DNA from: Chloranthus sessilifolius
Taxonomy: Eukaryota > Streptophyta > Magnoliopsida > Chloranthales > Chloranthaceae
NCBI GenBank assembly: GCA_021018995.1
Contig: CM037587.1
Location: forward strand, 66,421,604 to 66,485,603
Length of the DNA stretch: 64,000 bases
Direction: 5' to 3'
Every line of letters starts with the position of its first letter. Within the stretch, counting starts at the first letter, position 1. The position numbers were made by a program, and so were the translations under genes. Of this stretch, positions 11,441 through 21,323 are shown in pieces. The notes below the pieces were generated by a model. The model ran no database searches. It saw only the letters and a list, made by a program, of their open reading frames with translations, and was not told where the DNA came from.

Positions 11441-13420
11441 CATCCTCACACAACTCTGAGAGGAATCCATCGTTAAATCACCTGAAAACCTTGAAAGATC
11501 CTGTGGTAGATGTCCTCGAGGGTCCTGCACCAAAAGCCCCTGAGGGTCATGCACCAGAAGCCACTGAGGGTCCTGCACATGGTACCTCTGAAGGACCCGC
11601 GTCTGCTGCCACATTGGGATCCTCTGCCTCCTCAAACTGAAAAGAGAGAAATTCGATCAGTAAAGCATAAAAAAATCAGAAAGGAGGCCAACGAACAAAG
11701 GAAAGGGGAGGAAATACCTGAGTGTGTGGACCTCTGAATGTCAAAAAGTTGGCACCAAGTATAAAACATGCGAGGGTAGGCAAGAGACTCATACCACTGC
11801 TGATACCCCCCATGCTGAAAAAGGCCATCAGGAGGAATCCCAGGATGGAGGAGCCCCTCTGCAAGCTCCTCAACCGTGCCCCCTGACTCCATAACATCCT
11901 CAGGAGGACCCTGAGGCACAACAAAGTAGTCGCAATACTGGTGTACGACTCTCTCTCCCAAATAGTAGGTTTGGGTCCAGGCACCATAAAAGAAGATGAC
12001 ACGACGATCAATGAGCAGCCGAGATCGGCCAACAATAGCGCGATCATGGAATGGGGAGTCGATGTTGGGATCAAACACAATCTGTTCAAGAAAGACGAAC
12101 GCCGTTAGTCGGAGAATACAGTCAAACTTCACTAATCAAACAAGGGAAGAAGGTATCAAACTTGCTCCAGAATCATAAGGTAACTGAGACCTCAGACCCA
12201 ACTCCAAGTGTTTCATCCCCACTTCTCGGCGATGATCCTTGTGCCAGCAGCTCATAAGAGGGTAAGTGTACTCATCAGAAAAGAGAAGGGGGTGGTCTAG
12301 ATAAAAATGCAAATAGCCCCAAACTTGGATAGATGCACAAATAAGAAAGTACATATCAAATCGAAATCCAATCCAAAGTAGTAAACCAGGGGGAATGAAA
12401 GAGCAAAGCAGAGGCATTACCTCAATCACAGGCCAAAAGCCATAGGTGGAGGGAAGGTCCTCGATTGAGGCTCTGTCTAGGCTGTCCATTAGTATGGCAC
12501 ACCCAGTGCCACCTCAATCCAAACGATGTATATTGTCCCAGTTCTCCATCAGGCTGAGAAGGGAGAGGGAGACACGACCTCACTAGCTTTGGCAAGGATC
12601 GTCTTGCCCAGAACGAAGAGGAGTGCAATGCGAGCTAGCATTAGGGAATGCTCAGGCTTGATGACGATGTCCATATCAGGTTGGTCTGGGTCAACCAACT
12701 CCTCATCATCAAATAGATCTGCCAGCTATGACAGCTTAACCTCATAACCAGTCATGTGGGAAGAAGAGGGATAAGCCCCAATCCATCAGACTACCTCCTC
12801 ATGGTCGGGAATGTAAGGAGAGAACATTGGATCCCCTCCTATCGCGATCCCCGTAATCATGGACTTGTCGACAGGGGTAATGGTCATCTCAGCCACGGAC
12901 GTATGAAAAGTCATCATCTTGGGACAGACTTACTCTACTAAGGCTTTCTCATAAGGCCAGTTCCCCCTCATAGAGGGACAAGATAGGAAGTCCTCAGAGC
13001 CAGCCTGTGCCAAGAGAAACCCACAACACGAGGAAGGCGGGTGTAGAAGAGCTGATGGTCGAACCAGCCCCTGCGAAATGTGATTAGAGGCAAAGGCTGC
13101 ATCAGGAGAAAGAAAATGTCAGATCTTGGTGCAAAAGGGCACCAACCAAAAGAAAAAGGAGAGAAAAGAACAACCAAGAAATATGTCTTTACCTCACTTG
13201 CAATCCCAAAGTTGGAGATGTGGGTATACTGTTGGTGAAGCAACCAACTATGAGCCGCCTTGCCCTGCATCTCAAACCAACAGCAAGAGGAGTGTTGCAC
13301 CCACACAAGGCGCTCACCTCCAGGACCAAGGACCTCCTCCGGGCTATCCTCACGGCCCTGGTCATCCTCACTTTGTTGACTACGTGGCATACTAAAAAGA
13401 GGTATATGGATAACAAGTAT
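11440..13420 (-). pseudogene. Antisense plant-mobile-domain-like coding fossil
   Basis: Reading the - strand, a start near MPRSQQSEDD (about 13390) leads into an acidic N-terminus, then a WFDHQLFYTRLPRV block. Near 12930-12850 another frame has MMTFHTSVAEMTITPVDKSM followed by a GIAIGGDP motif, like the 'THTFHLP.GEMTITLeDV..llGLp..G.p' core of the plant mobile domain (PF10536). A further frame has YYLGERVVHQYCDYFVVPQG. The tail (about 11640-11440) is a short Pro/Gln-rich repeat. Plant mobile domain proteins include host MAIN/MAIL genes and many transposon-borne copies; this one, in element A's 3' region, is most likely of the latter kind. Broken, and may once have had introns. Confidence 0.55.
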
Positions 13421-13859
13421 TAAAAGATGATAACAAGAGGAAATCAGGTGCTTTGTTAAAAAGGAAAGGTAAGCATGTCTCATTCCCATCAAAATTTCCA
13501 AGCCAAAAATCTAAAAGAGGGCACGCCTATTATTCACTGTAAAGTACCACTTTTCACCTCTTAACCTAGCCTTTGCTAAACCTTGAAACTGACAAATAAC
13601 TATTTGTTTAGCTTATTTTGTAGTTAGTAATAATTGTGCAGCTTGATACAAAGTGCATGTGTTTGGTGCCCAAAAGAGAAAGAATTAAAGCCAGAGAGGA
13701 CTGTTGAGCCAAGGACTGATGGAACACCATGGTGGTACACACCATGGTGACTAGTTTGCATGCCAAGGTGGACCAAAGAAGTTCAGCAGATGAGAGAAGT
13801 GTAGATGAGAGTGGAGGAAGTTGCAAAAACAGCATATGCATTGCAGCAAAGTCATTTTC

Positions 13860-14520
13860 TCGCGTAGTCAAAGATGTTGCCTCACGTGTCTAAAACCACA
13901 GCAAAGCTTCCTCATGCAGCTGTTACATGCAGCATAATGAACTCGTGAAGAACTCACACACCCAGTGGAGGAATGAACCTCAGAGAACTGCTTCATGCAG
14001 TAGTCACGCGTTTGATCTACTTTTAGCACTCCAAGACTTCGTGCAACAGTCGTGCATTAAACCTTCAGAAATCCAACTCGCAAAGTTCTTGCGAGGATCA
14101 AGTCTTATATCAGCCATGCGAGTAGTCTCGCGAGACTAATATGCATAAAAGAGTCAAGAAAGCTCACACAGCACAAGAGGAGAGAGCTCCAGAAATTCAC
14201 TCTCACAACTCTAGCACGCGTAAAAGCTAAAAGTCTACCTGGCGAGCTGTGCTATGCACTAATCAAGGAGCCAAGCGAGATCAAAGATCTTCTACGTGAG
14301 ACCCTCACGATAGGAAATTTTGAAGCTCCACTATGCGACCAAAACCCAAGCATGCAAACTCTACCTCGCGACTGCATTTCAGGCCAAAGCAACTACGTGA
14401 TAATCTAAAGTCTTCTGCGCGAGCTAGGAGCTTTCCAAGCCAAATGCTACCTCACGAGTACTCTACAAACTGCGCGAATGAATTAATGAGCCAAAGTCAG
14501 TCTCGTGAAGCTCGAGCTCT
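13860..14520. repeat. CTCGCGAG/CTCGTGAG motif cluster upstream of the E TATA box
   Basis: About twenty variants of a CG-centred motif (CTCGCGAG, CTCACGAG, TGCGCGAG, CACGCGT, CTACGTGAG) are scattered over 650 bp. The surrounding DNA is otherwise CG-poor. The cluster ends about 180 bp before the TATA box. Confidence 0.6.
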
Positions 14521-14695
14521 CCACTTCTCAGTCATTACTCAGGGAACTTTTAGGGATTTCCCCAAGTCTAGGGCACACATCTCGAGGCTCTGATCTCGAT
14601 GCACACATCCCAAGGCATCCATGGGTTATGACAAAGCCACATCTGCCCTAAAATTAGGGTTTATTCTTCTCTTAGCCGAGGCATTAAGGACTAAG

Positions 14696-14703
14696 TATAT
14701 AAA
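14696..14703 (+). promoter_or_regulatory. Likely TATA box of E 5' LTR
   Basis: TATATAAA followed by another TATAAAT, in the middle of the LTR just downstream of the CG-motif cluster, the same layout as in elements B and C. No transcript start can be proved. Confidence 0.5.
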
Positions 14704-15149
14704 CTATAAATTTAACTTAGAAAACATCTCTCCTTCAACCTCAGTCAGCTATGAGCTCGAGCAGATTAGGGTTAGGGTTTGATCACCTCTTTTTCTATTT
14801 TTTTTCTTCTTCCTTAGTCTAGCACTTGTTGGCTATATCTTCTGTAAGCAATTAGGTTTAGTTTTACTCAGTTTTTGTAATGGGTCTTGTAACCTTTGGG
14901 AGTTGTTGATGAGCTATTATGCACAAGGTTGCTGCCTTGAGGACATCTCATTGTGAGTATTAGCTTAATCAATGAATGTCTATTTTAAATGTTTATTTAA
15001 TATGTTATTTTTCTATTTGCCCATAATTTTGTTCAATCTATGCCATGCATTTAGGATTTGAGCTGATTTAAAATACCTATGAAAGCTTGAGCTTGTAGCC
15101 CTGGGACCTTGGTGGTAGCAGAAATTTTCATGTTCCATCTCAGTCCTCT

Positions 15150-15715
15150 ATGGTGTGGATAATCTCTGTGGATAGCCTGTGACTATTCAAGTGGACAGAC
15201 TATAGCCCTAGGGTGATTCCAAGCCACAGATCTAAGAGGGATTCTTTTCCTTTGCACTTGAGCTTGTAGCCTTGTGAGAGGTTGTTGCAGGAACAAGCTC
15301 CCCTCTATTTTACTTGACCAACATCAGATGTTAGATCTGATTTCTCTGTAGAGATTGCAGACTTATGAGCTGAGTCATTACAAGCCTTTTGTAGCAATGA
15401 CCAATTGCATTTAAGTCTCCAAATAGCTTTTGAATTGCTATGGTTTCAATTGGTTCTTTAAGAACTATTTGCTCCCATGGGTGCCTGAGCTTGTAGCCTG
15501 GCATACATGGTGTCTGCAATGATTTTCATGGTCTGATTTGAGCCATTAGGTGGAGGATATCTATTGGATAATCTATGACCATTTAAGTGGACAGGTTATA
15601 TCCTTAAGATTAGTCTATTCTATTAGATCAGATTGGTTTTCTGATTTAATTCATGTGGTTTGATCCTCTCCATTGGATATCCTGTGACCATTGAAGTGGA
15701 CAGGTTATAGCCTTA
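15150..15715 (+). repeat. Three diverged stem-loop repeats in E R/U5
   Basis: Three copies of a module centred near 15180, 15570 and 15690 have arms such as GGATATCCTGTGACCA and TGGACAGGTTATAGCC around a short loop (TTGAAG or similar). Copies of GCTTGTAGCC lie nearby. Element C has one related module at 25350-25395, and its 3' LTR has another near 49580-49625. The arms stay complementary where their sequence differs, which suggests selection for RNA or DNA pairing. Confidence 0.55.
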
Positions 15716-16243
15716 GGAGATTAGGTCATGCCATAAGAGTTGAGTTAGATATATCTTCCTTACAGATGTACTTATAGCCTTCTGAGGGACTGCTGCAGAG
15801 ACAGTCCTAAGTCTGAGTTACAAAGCTGAAAGAACCTTAGCTTAATTGCCTACTTCCTATCATTTTTATCTTTATTTTAAACACACACCATCACCACCTT
15901 CTTCATAATCCTTTCTTTAGGATAGGACTGCACTTTATTTCTCTTCTTGTAGTGATAATTTAGTGTAGTTGTGACACCCAACTCCCTTTCTCTAGGATTG
16001 TCATATCTGTAGCTAGATCTGGAGGTCTACTAACATAACCCATTTTGGGTTTTAGATCAATTTCTCAGTGGGACAAACTCTTACTTACTCAAAACTTGCT
16101 ACAATAGCCCTGTATCTTGCAGGCAGTGTATTTCAGATTTGTTGTTTTAGCCAATTTTTACTTCTTCACTTCTTGATTTATATTTCTTTACCACTATTTT
16201 CTCACCAATAATAAGACAGCACCTGAGATCAACAACAACTTTT

Positions 16244-16261
16244 TGGTGCCGTTGCCAGGGA
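16244..16261 (+). other. Element E primer binding site (tRNA-Asp type)
   Basis: TGGTGCCGTTGCCAGGGA lies six bases after the LTR end. It differs little from the tRNA-Asp-type primer site of Athila elements and from the C site at 25918. Confidence 0.85.
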
Positions 16262-16563
16262 GATTGATCTTTTTAGTAAACCTGAGTTGTATTATATTTT
16301 AGACTAGAAAATTATTTATAGTTGTGCCTTCAATAGAATAAAAAGTACTACTGATCTTTGTGGAATTTTTACAGAATTCGATAGCAGCAGCAGGGAAAAG
16401 CTAGAGCTGCAGCTAGAGTTTAGCTAGCTCTGTTTGCACTTCTTCTGCCCTAAAACTCAGTCCATTTATGTTGAATTCCTTGTCAATAGTTTAGTTGTAA
16501 ATCTGTTTAGTTGTAAATTTTGTTTGCAAATTTTTTGTATGCTGTGAGCATTTTCTTTACCTG

Positions 16564-17071
16564 TTGTTCTGTGTGTGCATTCTTGGTAGAAGGTCCCTTA
16601 ACCCTGAATTAGAACCTCCAAATCCAAAGGTTGAAAGGGTCCTTGGACTGAGAAACACCACACCAGCCCCTACTGTTGAAACTGAGCCAGCTGTAATGGC
16701 TGAGAGGCAAAGAACTCTGAAGGAATATAATGCACTTGGAGATTACACATCTCTCTTTTGTATACAATTCCCTTCAGTTAAGGGAAATTATGAAATCAAG
16801 TCCTCCACCATTAATATGCTACCATCTTTTCATGGGATCAGTAAGGAAGATCCTTACAAGCACATTGATCAATTCTTGGCACTTTGCATCACATTTAACA
16901 TAGCTAGCTTGGGACCTAAAGCCAACAAACTTAGACTTTTTCCTTTTTTCCTAAAGGACAAAGCCAATTCCAGGCGCTCTAAGCTCCTAGCCAATAGCAT
17001 CCAAAAATGGAGTGACCTCCAAAGCTAATTTCTGGTAAAATTCTTTCCCATGAATAAAACTAATCAGATGA
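16564..17071 (+). pseudogene. Element E gag, left part
   Basis: The open frame begins near RRSLNPELEPPNPKVERVL and runs through YNALGDYTSLFCIQFP, NYEIKSSTINMLPSFHG and EDPYKHIDQFLALCITFNIA to a KANKLRLFPFFLKDKA block and KWSDLQ. The same blocks in the same order occur in the gags of B (- strand, from 56294) and C (from 26103), so all three are relatives. Gag would form the particle shell. The copy is cut at 17071 by element B and carries a small number of other breaks. Confidence 0.85.
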
Positions 17072-19362
17072 TGTTATGCAGCCTACCTTACAATTATCAA
17101 ATGGATAAAAACAACAGATTAACTGCACAAACTACAGCAAAGTTGAACTAAGGTAAGCTGCCAGTCCTGCAAGAACTAGGGCTGTTGTAGCAAGTTTTAA
17201 GAGGTAAGTAAGGGTATGTCCACAGGGAGATGTGGTTCAACTACAGTAAATCTCCAGCTCTATGGTAGATCTGGCGCTCTATCCTAATTTAAACTAGACT
17301 AAAGCAGGAAAGAGGAGAGGTTTTAGGTTTTTGACACTTTTACTACAAACTACAAAAGTTAAATGCAATTGATCCAGATCTAATCAAACACAGAGATAAG
17401 GGGAGATATAGAAAAGATGAAAATTCAAAAGGTCGAGAACAGCAGCTAGGGGTCTTGGTCTCTTACTAAAAATCAAAGGAATCAAAAGCAATGTAGAGGA
17501 CTGATTTGTTACAATCTTCTTTTCTGGCTCCAAGCTACCCAGGTTCCCCCGACAGAGGTAAGGTATACTAATCCAACCTCCACCAATGGATCAAAGTAAT
17601 CCTGAGGTTAGGATTATCCCTTCTACTGGATATAGTCCTAAGGTTATGATCTGCCCTTCTACAGGATACAGTTCATCCTCGAGATCGCTCCAATCTATTG
17701 ATCTTGATTGGAACAAGTAAACTATTGTAGATGCTATAGATGCCAGGCTACCAGCTCCCCATTTCCGGCTAGCATCCACAGGAGTATCCAATCTAGGAAA
17801 ATCAAATATGAATAAGTGAAATGTAGATTAGAATCACCTTTAAAAATTATAATTATATTGCAAGCTTATAATACTATTGTGCCCAGATCTATAATCTGTG
17901 CAATAAACATTCTCTTACAAGCCTCTGAATCTCTCAATTTATAGCTCAAGACCTCACCCTAACTACTGAAAAGAGTTTAGCCACTCATGATTGGCTAAAG
18001 AGAGAATGGGAGAAGAAGGAAGAAGGAGGGAGAATTTGGAGGGAAAAATGAATCTCTTACTAAGCTCTCGTTCTCTCAAATTATGGAAGGTTCTTCTGTA
18101 AAAGCTCTCTCCTATTTATACCTTCTCCCTCTGTATCAGATCCGTTTAAGCCAATCAGAGCCTAAGAGAATAATTCTGTTATTCTGGTCCACAATTGGAA
18201 AATACACATGAAGCAATTAGGATTTTCAATCGTGCATAGTTGAATGCTAAAAATATCCCTAGGGGTCGCTGACATGCTTTGGAACTCGTGCACCAAATTT
18301 TGGCATTGGCAGTTACTGAAGAAACATGCTGAGAAGTTGCCAGTTCAAGTGTCGAGAGGTTCAGGGATCCTCTCAACAGGTTCTGAATTTGGATTGTGTT
18401 CACATCGACAGGTTGTAGTGGCTGTCGACAACTTTGTAGACTTCTCGAGAGGTTTGGAGTCTTCTCGACAGGATGAGTGGCACTCGTCGATTGGATTAGA
18501 ATAGCTCTTGCTATGTTCAACTTGACTAGTTGATAGGATTGGAGAGTATTCTCACCCTTTGTCCAGTGCGGCATTCATCCTCTCGATAGGTTATAGAAAA
18601 TCCTGTCGACATCTTTGTGAAGTTCCTATTTGTGCTTTTGACAGGTTGTCTGAACCTCGCGAGGATGAGCATCGTTTAGCTTCAGGTGAGTTGTTGACAG
18701 GTTATCTTGGACTGCTCGACAGGTTTAGCTGAACCTCTCGAGATGTAACTTAGAACCTCTCAACTTCCCCTGGATCTCCAGGTATCCTCTCGACTGGATC
18801 CACAACTGCATCTCCAACCTCTCGATAGGTAACTGGATCCTCATAAGATGTTCATAATTCCAACTTATTACCTCTCGACAGGTTGAGCTAGACTTCTGGG
18901 TCCTCATGATAGCTTAATGGCACCTCTCGATACTTAGCTTTCGAGCATCAGAACCTCTCGATAGTTAGACTTAACCTCTCGATAGGTCCTGCCTTGTGCT
19001 TCCACAGCTGACACACATCTTGGGTGTGCTGGTCTTCATTTGTTCAACACTTAGCAGCCTCTTAGTAGGTTCAATCTTTATTCCTTACAGCTGCACTTGG
19101 TCCCAGGCATTTCAAGTTGTTCCCATGACCTTCTCATGAATCTCTAAGGCCCTTGTGGATTGCTTGATTGGCTGGCCTTTGGGTTGTAAGGTCACCTATT
19201 GAGCGGCAAATTACTTCTTTTGCTCTTTTAAGTGAATATCTACACTAAGCTTGCAATTCATTACTTATCTATAAATACACTTAAAACACATTATTAGTCA
19301 GCTCAAGGGTCCACCAAAGGTCAAGTTAGAAGGTGAAAAATGGTATTTTTCACTGCTCAACA
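17072..19362 (-). repeat. Element B 3' LTR
   Basis: It pairs with 56614-58950 along its whole length. Edges on the + strand are TGTTATGCAGCC at the left and ACTGCTCAACA at the right. A TATA box (TATAAATAGG on the minus strand, 18111-18120) follows a dense CCTCTCGACAGG-type array (about 18340-19000). A conserved U5 block lies at 17166-17230. A repeated module in U5 (about 17600-17700) has the core ATCCWGTAGAAGGG followed by AACCTTAGGA. Confidence 0.9.
18340..19000. repeat. CCTCTCGACAGG palindrome array in B 3' LTR
   Basis: More than fifteen variants of CCTSTCGAYAGGTT are present; the perfect form AACCTGTCGACAGGTT is a 16-bp palindrome. Spacing is irregular (about 20-60 bp). The array sits just upstream (in element orientation) of the TATA box. 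The B 5' LTR carries the matching array at about 57930-58580. Confidence 0.8.
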
Positions 19363-19380
19363 CGCCCCCAAACCTAAGCT
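19363..19380 (-). other. Element B polypurine tract
   Basis: On the minus strand AGCTTAGGTTTGGGGGCG abuts the LTR start TGTTGAG. It is nearly the same as the C tract at 48262-48280. Confidence 0.75.
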
Positions 19381-19435
19381 TTACTAGTTCTTGAGGAAAG
19401 GAAAAAAATAAAAGCAATTATTGAAAATAAAACAT

Positions 19436-19530
19436 GCCACTTTTGTAGGGAACACATATGCATTTAGCATATGCATCAATCCTTTTAAACCCCTAGGTGA
19501 TCCCTAGTGGAGGAGTGAAGTCTCCTGAGG
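19436..19530 (-). other. Conserved non-coding block near the B 3' LTR
   Basis: On the minus strand this stretch matches 48130-48222 of element C almost base for base. About 50 bases around GGAGACTTCACTCCTCC and GGATCACCTAGGGGTTT are identical, and about 41 of the next 45 match. The same elements' LTRs align poorly, so this block is under constraint or was exchanged. It contains GGAG/CTCC and CCTAGGGATC-type pairing arms. Function unknown. Confidence 0.75.
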
Positions 19531-21002
19531 GTTTATAGTGAAGTTACCCATAAACTTCTCCAATAAAATTAGTTAATATTAGTGCAGCATGTTAAAACAA
19601 AATTCAAGCAATATAAAAATTCATTCCACACCTTATCCATTTAGTTTTAGAGGATTCTCAGCAAAAACATGATAGTTTAAAAACTAAAATTTTGCTGTAA
19701 TTCCTTCACAATCAATCAGCTCATGTCAAGGTATTTTATAGGAAAATTAATGCAAAGCTTACCCTCAAATTGAGAATCATGTTTTGATAATGCCCCCATC
19801 AATCTTGATTACAGACCCAAAGCTCACCAGGGCTGTCACTCTCAATAAAAATAGAAGGGTGTATCAATTCACACAACTCAAGGCCAGCTACAACCCTCAA
19901 ATAGGACTACAAGCATGAGCATAGGCATTGCTCTAACTTCTGAAATTTTCTAACTCTTTTCACCATAGATCAAACAAATCCTTATCTCCACATGACAACT
20001 CAATTAATTTCAGATCAGTAAGAACTTTTTATTGGATTGTAATGTGGCTTATGAGTGAAGTTTATACAGAATAAAAAGGTGAAATAGGATTCAAAATTGA
20101 GAAATCAGTAAGGTAAGGAGGTGATCTGCAACTTCACAACCTTCATTTAAGCATAAATCCATCTATTTCTTGAATTTTTAGATTTGAAGTGATCAGTTTC
20201 TAATCCTCATTTTCATCTTTCAATGAATTGACTTCTCTTTCTCACTCTTTTGTTTTGCTTTTCTATTTTTCTTTTCTTTTTGTATACTTTTTTTCTTTTT
20301 ATTTTTCTCTATTTTTCTTTTCATGGGCTGGAATGCCACAACTATACATCACACTTGCCTTCAAATGTGTTTTCTTCAATTTTCAACCAAATATCAAACC
20401 AGCTCCTTTAGTCTCACTTCTCCTATTTCCTGATTTCTCAAATTCAGGGTGAACTAAAATAGGTCAAGAGGTTTTGGGTTTAAATTTTCTAGTTTTCATC
20501 AAAGAAAATGGGGACTTTTAAGGCTAAAAAAGGTGTGTATCAATGGCAGTTCAAAGGTGGGAAGTTTTAAGCTCAAACTGTCTAAGGGATGGCCTTACTT
20601 CATGTCCTTCATGTCATGAGTGCTGTCAAGCTGTTTTAACTTGGATTTGCCTAACTTCTAGTGAGCAGAGGTAGATCCAATCAGTCCTTAGAGCAGAAGA
20701 AATTGCCAAACACTCTTCAAAGAAAATTTTTCAGGCCCAAATCTCACTGGGTATGGTCTTCCATCAGATTTCTGGGGCATATCCTCATAATTTTCTCTCT
20801 TTTCAAGTTTACTAAGTACTAATTTTTAGAAATTCCTGACATTTGCTTCATGAAAATGTTAGAACTATAACAGATTCCAGTTTTAAAACGTTTTTAATTT
20901 CCTCTATATATATAAAAAAATCAGGTGAGAAATTATTTTATTTTCTTAATTTCTGTTAAAACCTTGCTGCACTACCATTAACTATCCATTGGCAAACCTT
21001 GC
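19531..21002 (-). other. Element B 3' untranslated region
   Basis: About 1.5 kb without coding blocks, AT-rich, with pyrimidine runs (20228-20320). Short stretches match the corresponding region of C (for example around 20590-20660 against 47030-47105). No gene is seen. Confidence 0.6.
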
Positions 21003-21036
21003 CACACCCCTAAACCTATGAGGAGTAGTGTCCTCA
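21003..21036 (-). other. Internal polypurine-tract-like block in B
   Basis: On the minus strand it reads TGAGGACACTACTCCTCATA followed by GGTTTAGGGGTGTG. It matches the C block at 46654-46688 and resembles the authentic tract next to the 3' LTR (AGGTTTGGGGG). It lies about 1.6 kb upstream of the LTR, right after the 3' ORF. Confidence 0.6.
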
Positions 21037-21323
21037 TTGATTCAAAGATAAGGAAATGTGCAGCATGAGAAAAACATATACAGATAAGCAAGGAAAGAAA
21101 AAGAAATAAATAAACTGCAGCTAAATAGAGAACATCAATACACAAACAAAATAAGAACCAGTAGTAAAAAAAACATAAAAAAATAGACAATAAAATAGAA
21201 AGAAAGCAAGAAAACCACAGTAAATAGACTAAAGAGAAATTCCTTTGTTAACACCAAAATATGCACAATGTAAAGGAAAGTGTTCCACAAGAGATTATGC
21301 AAAAATATCCTAGCTGTATAACT

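Larger units (their letters stand above)
1..13527 (+). mobile_element. Element A: Tat/Ogre-like Ty3/gypsy fossil with antisense extra ORFs
   Basis: A decayed LTR retrotransposon on the + strand. The order of recognisable parts is gag, protease, G-patch-like stretch, reverse transcriptase, RNase H, a second RNase H-type domain, and integrase. The second RNase H and the spelling of the protease and RT blocks are typical of the Tat/Ogre lineage. After integrase comes about 6 kb of 3' sequence with short repeats and two antisense coding fossils, a feature reported for Tat-lineage elements. Both outer ends are missing: the left runs off the window and the right is cut by element E at 13528. No matching LTR pair is visible, so age cannot be measured, but the many breaks (well over ten in pol) make it the oldest element here. 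The assignment to Tat is confident; that everything up to 13527 is one element is inference. Confidence 0.75.
13528..16237 (+). repeat. Element E 5' LTR
   Basis: The right edge is set by ACAACA ending six bases before the primer site, the same spacing as in element C. The left edge is set by homology to the LTR starts of B and C: TATTATTCACTG here against TGTTGAGAACTG in C, followed in all three by a tract like GTACCACTTTTCACC. The length of about 2.7 kb is longer than in B or C, partly because U5 contains repeated stem-loops. No partner LTR lies in the window, so age cannot be measured. The left edge is good to a few bases. Confidence 0.65.

Noticed and set aside
13126-13423. + strand frames opposite the plant-mobile-domain-like fossil
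   Set aside because: No family match; the minus strand gives the recognisable blocks.
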